DNA from: Defluviitaleaceae bacterium
GTDB taxonomy: Bacteria; Bacillota; Clostridia; Lachnospirales; WQUN01
NCBI GenBank assembly: GCA_009780585.1
Contig: WQZS01000022.1
Span: 1 to 52,575, forward strand
Length of the DNA stretch: 52,575 nucleotides
Direction of reading: 5' to 3'
Below are positions 50,769 to 52,575 of this stretch, piece by piece (position 1 is the stretch's first letter; each line of letters opens with the position of its first letter). The notes below the pieces were generated by a model. That model made no database searches. It was not told where the DNA came from and saw nothing but the letters and a program-made list of their open reading frames with translations. A program made the position numbers and the translations under genes.

Positions 50769-51775
50769 GATTCACCTCCCAATCGTTTTACGATGCTGTT
50801 GTAGTCCATTATATCGTACCTGTCTGTCAGCCATAACGCGAGCCCGCCGTCATCGTCGTACCGGTATCGGTCAATTTCCGCCATAGCCGCGTCAGCGTCG
50901 TCCATGTTGTAGGATTGGCAGGCGGCCAGTAGCTTTTTAAGCGCGGCTTCGTCCGGTTTGGCTTTCAACGTTTTGGGATTTTCTTCATCCAAAACGCGGA
51001 GCAAATTTTCCAGTTCCGTTATGAGTTTTTTGACGGATTCCAAAAAAGCCGCGTTATGCTTATCGATAAAGCCTAAGTTTTTATCCTTCGCCGCGTTTTC
51101 CAAGTCGGCTGCCGCGTAACCTATATGATTCGCGTAAATGTCCAAGCTCATCCCTTTTATAGCGTGGACCTTGATTTCATAATCCGTGAGGGTTTTTTGG
51201 TTCACGTTTTCAACCGTACCAAGCATGGAGCGCACACCCGCCGCGTACGAGCGCAGGATGAGGATGTAGGTTTCCTCATTGCCGCCGTAACGCGCCAATC
51301 CCTTGGCGATATCGATACCCTCCGCGTGCTTGCCATGAAGGCGCGTCTTTATCGCAGTCATATCATTGGTAACCGATACGGCTTCATCTTCTTGTGCCCG
51401 ATGTTCCGCGAGCTTTTTATTCAACTTTTCCATAAGTGTCAGCATGTTGTCATAAAACGGCGGCATCATGCATGAAATCAAATCCGTACTGCCTTGGCGC
51501 CCGGCTTTTTCCATTTCGTACGCAACATTCGACAAATCGTTTTCGCCAATGATGGCCAATGAACTTTTCATCCCATGTATGGAAACGAGGAAACGTTCGG
51601 CGTTTCCTTCATCGCCGTTGTAGATTTCCTCGAATAGGGGCATCGCTTTGCCCGCGTCGCGCAGAAATGATTCGATCAGCATCATTTCCCCGTTTGCGTC
51701 CCCGTTTGATGGGGGCTGATTGTCGCGGATCAACAAAACATCGCCGTCCGGCATAGGTTCGTAAGGTTTGACCAT
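50765..51775 (-). CDS. Double-Hpt phosphotransfer protein
   Basis: A 336-residue protein with two Hpt domains, whose likely phosphoacceptor histidines are H67 (SIHGMKSSL) and H204 (KVHAIKGMS). The C-terminal helical part, DDADAAMAEIDRYRYDDD then WLTDRYDIMDY, is the kind seen at the end of clostridial hybrid sensor kinases. It looks like the relay half of such a kinase, coded as a separate protein. The kinase itself is not in the window. It is coupled to the double-REC gene by ATGA. Confidence 0.85.
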   Translation of the reverse strand: MVKPYEPMPDGDVLLIRDNQPPSNGDANGEMMLIESFLRDAGKAMPLFEEIYNGDEGNAERFLVSIHGMKSSLAIIGENDLSNVAYEMEKAGRQGSTDLISCMMPPFYDNMLTLMEKLNKKLAEHRAQEDEAVSVTNDMTAIKTRLHGKHAEGIDIAKGLARYGGNEETYILILRSYAAGVRSMLGTVENVNQKTLTDYEIKVHAIKGMSLDIYANHIGYAAADLENAAKDKNLGFIDKHNAAFLESVKKLITELENLLRVLDEENPKTLKAKPDEAALKKLLAACQSYNMDDADAAMAEIDRYRYDDDGGLALWLTDRYDIMDYNSIVKRLGGES

Positions 51776-51798
51776 ATATTCAACCCCTTTAAGGATTA

Positions 51799-52188
51799 TT
51801 AACCGTTTTCCTTTGTCTGACGTAAATAAAGGGCGATTTTATCCCGCAGAAAATCCTCGTTGATGGGTTTGATAATATAATCGCAAACCCCCATGCTGAA
51901 CGCGGCGGTGATGGAATCCTCCGCGTCCTTCGTAGTGAGGAAGATTATCGGGGTTTTCTCGTGGTCGGGATGTTCCCGTATGATATTAACCAAGTCCAAT
52001 CCGGTCAGTCCGTGCATTATGCAATCCAGCAAAAAAAGGTCGGGGGTCGTTTCCTTTAGGAATCCCTTGACCTTCCCCGGTTCGCTGATGGCGTATACTT
52101 CGTATAGTTCCTTCAACGCGAAATGGACGGCTTTTAGGATGCTCGGGTTGTCGTCAACGGCGAGTATCTTCTTTTTGACAGTATCCAT
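51799..52188 (-). CDS. Single-domain response regulator
   Basis: A 129-residue stand-alone receiver domain with acidic pocket VDDN (11-14), phosphoacceptor D55 (LFLLDCIM) and IKPI. It is closely similar to the second receiver of the double-REC protein (DxPSILKA, TPDLFLLDC, CDxIxKPI), suggesting a duplication. I chose the ATG at 52188 because AAGGAG is 6 nt upstream. It is the first gene of the cluster, 23 nt before the Hpt gene. Confidence 0.93.
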   Translation of the reverse strand: MDTVKKKILAVDDNPSILKAVHFALKELYEVYAISEPGKVKGFLKETTPDLFLLDCIMHGLTGLDLVNIIREHPDHEKTPIIFLTTKDAEDSITAAFSMGVCDYIIKPINEDFLRDKIALYLRQTKENG

Positions 52189-52196
52189 ATATGTCT

Positions 52197-52210
52197 CCTT
52201 ATCGATAAGG
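52197..52210. repeat. Perfect 14-bp palindrome at the RBS of the single-REC gene
   Basis: CCTTATCGATAAGG is a perfect palindrome 8 nt upstream of the start codon. Its AAGG is part of the gene's Shine-Dalgarno (AAGGAG). It may form a small RBS-masking stem or be a repressor site. Confidence 0.45.
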
Positions 52211-52289
52211 TTCATTATATATTTTACGATTCTTCGAGTATGTAAAGAAATCAAGCGTTGTTTTCACAAGGCTTCCGATTATAAATAAC

Positions 52290-52445
52290 CTATTGGACAA
52301 ATATACCATTGTTTAAAAGATGATTCAAGTTTTCGGGTACGGGGTCACGTAAAGGCGGCCATGGATTAGCCAATGTTATCCACACCATAAAAATAACGAT
52401 GAATAGTATCCAACACAGCAATCTGATCAATCGTTTCTTTTTCAT
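52290..52445 (-). CDS. 51-residue membrane peptide, doubtful
   Basis: A short ORF with a basic start (MKKKRLIRLL), a hydrophobic segment (about 8-25) and a Pro/Asn-rich tail. The composition is protein-like. There is no ribosome binding site, and the ATG at 52445 sits just behind a strong terminator-like hairpin, so expression is doubtful. In size and layout it resembles the 52-residue peptide near 18660. Confidence 0.35.
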   Translation of the reverse strand: MKKKRLIRLLCWILFIVIFMVWITLANPWPPLRDPVPENLNHLLNNGIFVQ

Positions 52446-52452
52446 AAAAAAC

Positions 52453-52494
52453 GGGGCTGTCTTGCTAAGGAAGAAGCAAGGCAGCTCCATTTTT
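52453..52494 (+). terminator. Strong hairpin with T-run near the right edge
   Basis: GGGGCTGTCTTGC (52453-52465) pairs with GCAAGGCAGCTCC (52476-52488), 13 bp including two G-U pairs in the plus-strand RNA, with ATTTTT after it. The minus direction also has a T-run but would have two A-C mismatches. No plus-strand gene precedes it, so the transcript it would end is unknown. Confidence 0.6.
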
Positions 52495-52575
52495 GATGGG
52501 AACGTGTGGAAGAAGTGGAAAAGAAGCGGGATTTTTATATTTTATAGTAAAGATAATGGACGACAAGAACGCCTC

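Noticed and set aside
1..52575. tRNA, rRNA, CRISPR arrays, prophage or complete insertion sequences
   Set aside because: I looked for their signatures (cloverleaf with CCA-proximal motifs, regularly spaced repeats, transposase or phage structural genes) and found none.

Overview
The window reads as a chromosome segment of an endospore-forming anaerobic member of the Clostridia (Bacillota). The evidence is the block yqfC-yqfD-phoH-pgpH-ybeY-dgkA-era-yqzL-recO, a yaaL-bofA pair, a BofC-like protein, a likely sigma-E promoter, pyruvate formate-lyase with its activase, a flagellin, Gram-positive ribosome binding sites (AAGGAGG type) and many overlapping ATGA/GTGA gene junctions. Genus cannot be decided from sequence alone. 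No rRNA, tRNA, CRISPR array or complete insertion sequence was seen.

Layout. 1-3290 (minus): the start of an unknown gene, a short atypical flagellin, glmM and a conserved clostridial protein of unknown role. 3398-6978 (plus): a nadD-yqeK fusion, rsfS, a BofC-like membrane protein behind an RBS-masking hairpin, and glpK. 7001-13595 (minus): a tightly packed run of a DUF4258/YgiT toxin-antitoxin pair, exonuclease III, a FliK-like proline-rich protein and a two-subunit ABC exporter. 13726-18818: a LysM protein, a CotH-like surface protein, an XRE-TPR regulator of RRNPP type and a convergent 52-residue secreted-type peptide. These may form one regulatory unit, because a TTTGCAA motif recurs upstream of the LysM and CotH genes. 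19064-25504: a second XRE regulator divergent from an overlapping polA-coaE-slt-lipoprotein operon. 25567-31573: yaaL, bofA, nif3-fic and a second two-subunit ABC exporter. 31528-39094 (minus): the conserved recO-to-yqfC block. 39181-43213: galM, pflB, pflA. 43230-43430: a candidate structured RNA ending in a strong terminator. 43467-49080: rsgA, then an ABC-F gene behind a leader with two small ORFs and a terminator, followed by an ABC-2 exporter whose second permease has an in-frame amber codon. 49081-52254 (minus): a phosphorelay cluster of single REC, double Hpt, double REC and REC-GGDEF proteins with no histidine kinase in view.

The items most worth a second look are: nine 15-nt units at the end of the ABC-F gene whose last copy is the ribosome binding site of the next gene; the structured RNA upstream of rsgA; the attenuation-type leader of the ABC-F operon; and the XRE-TPR/peptide/CotH/LysM neighbourhood. 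Two short membrane peptides, the partial gene at the left edge and some start codons remain uncertain and are marked so.
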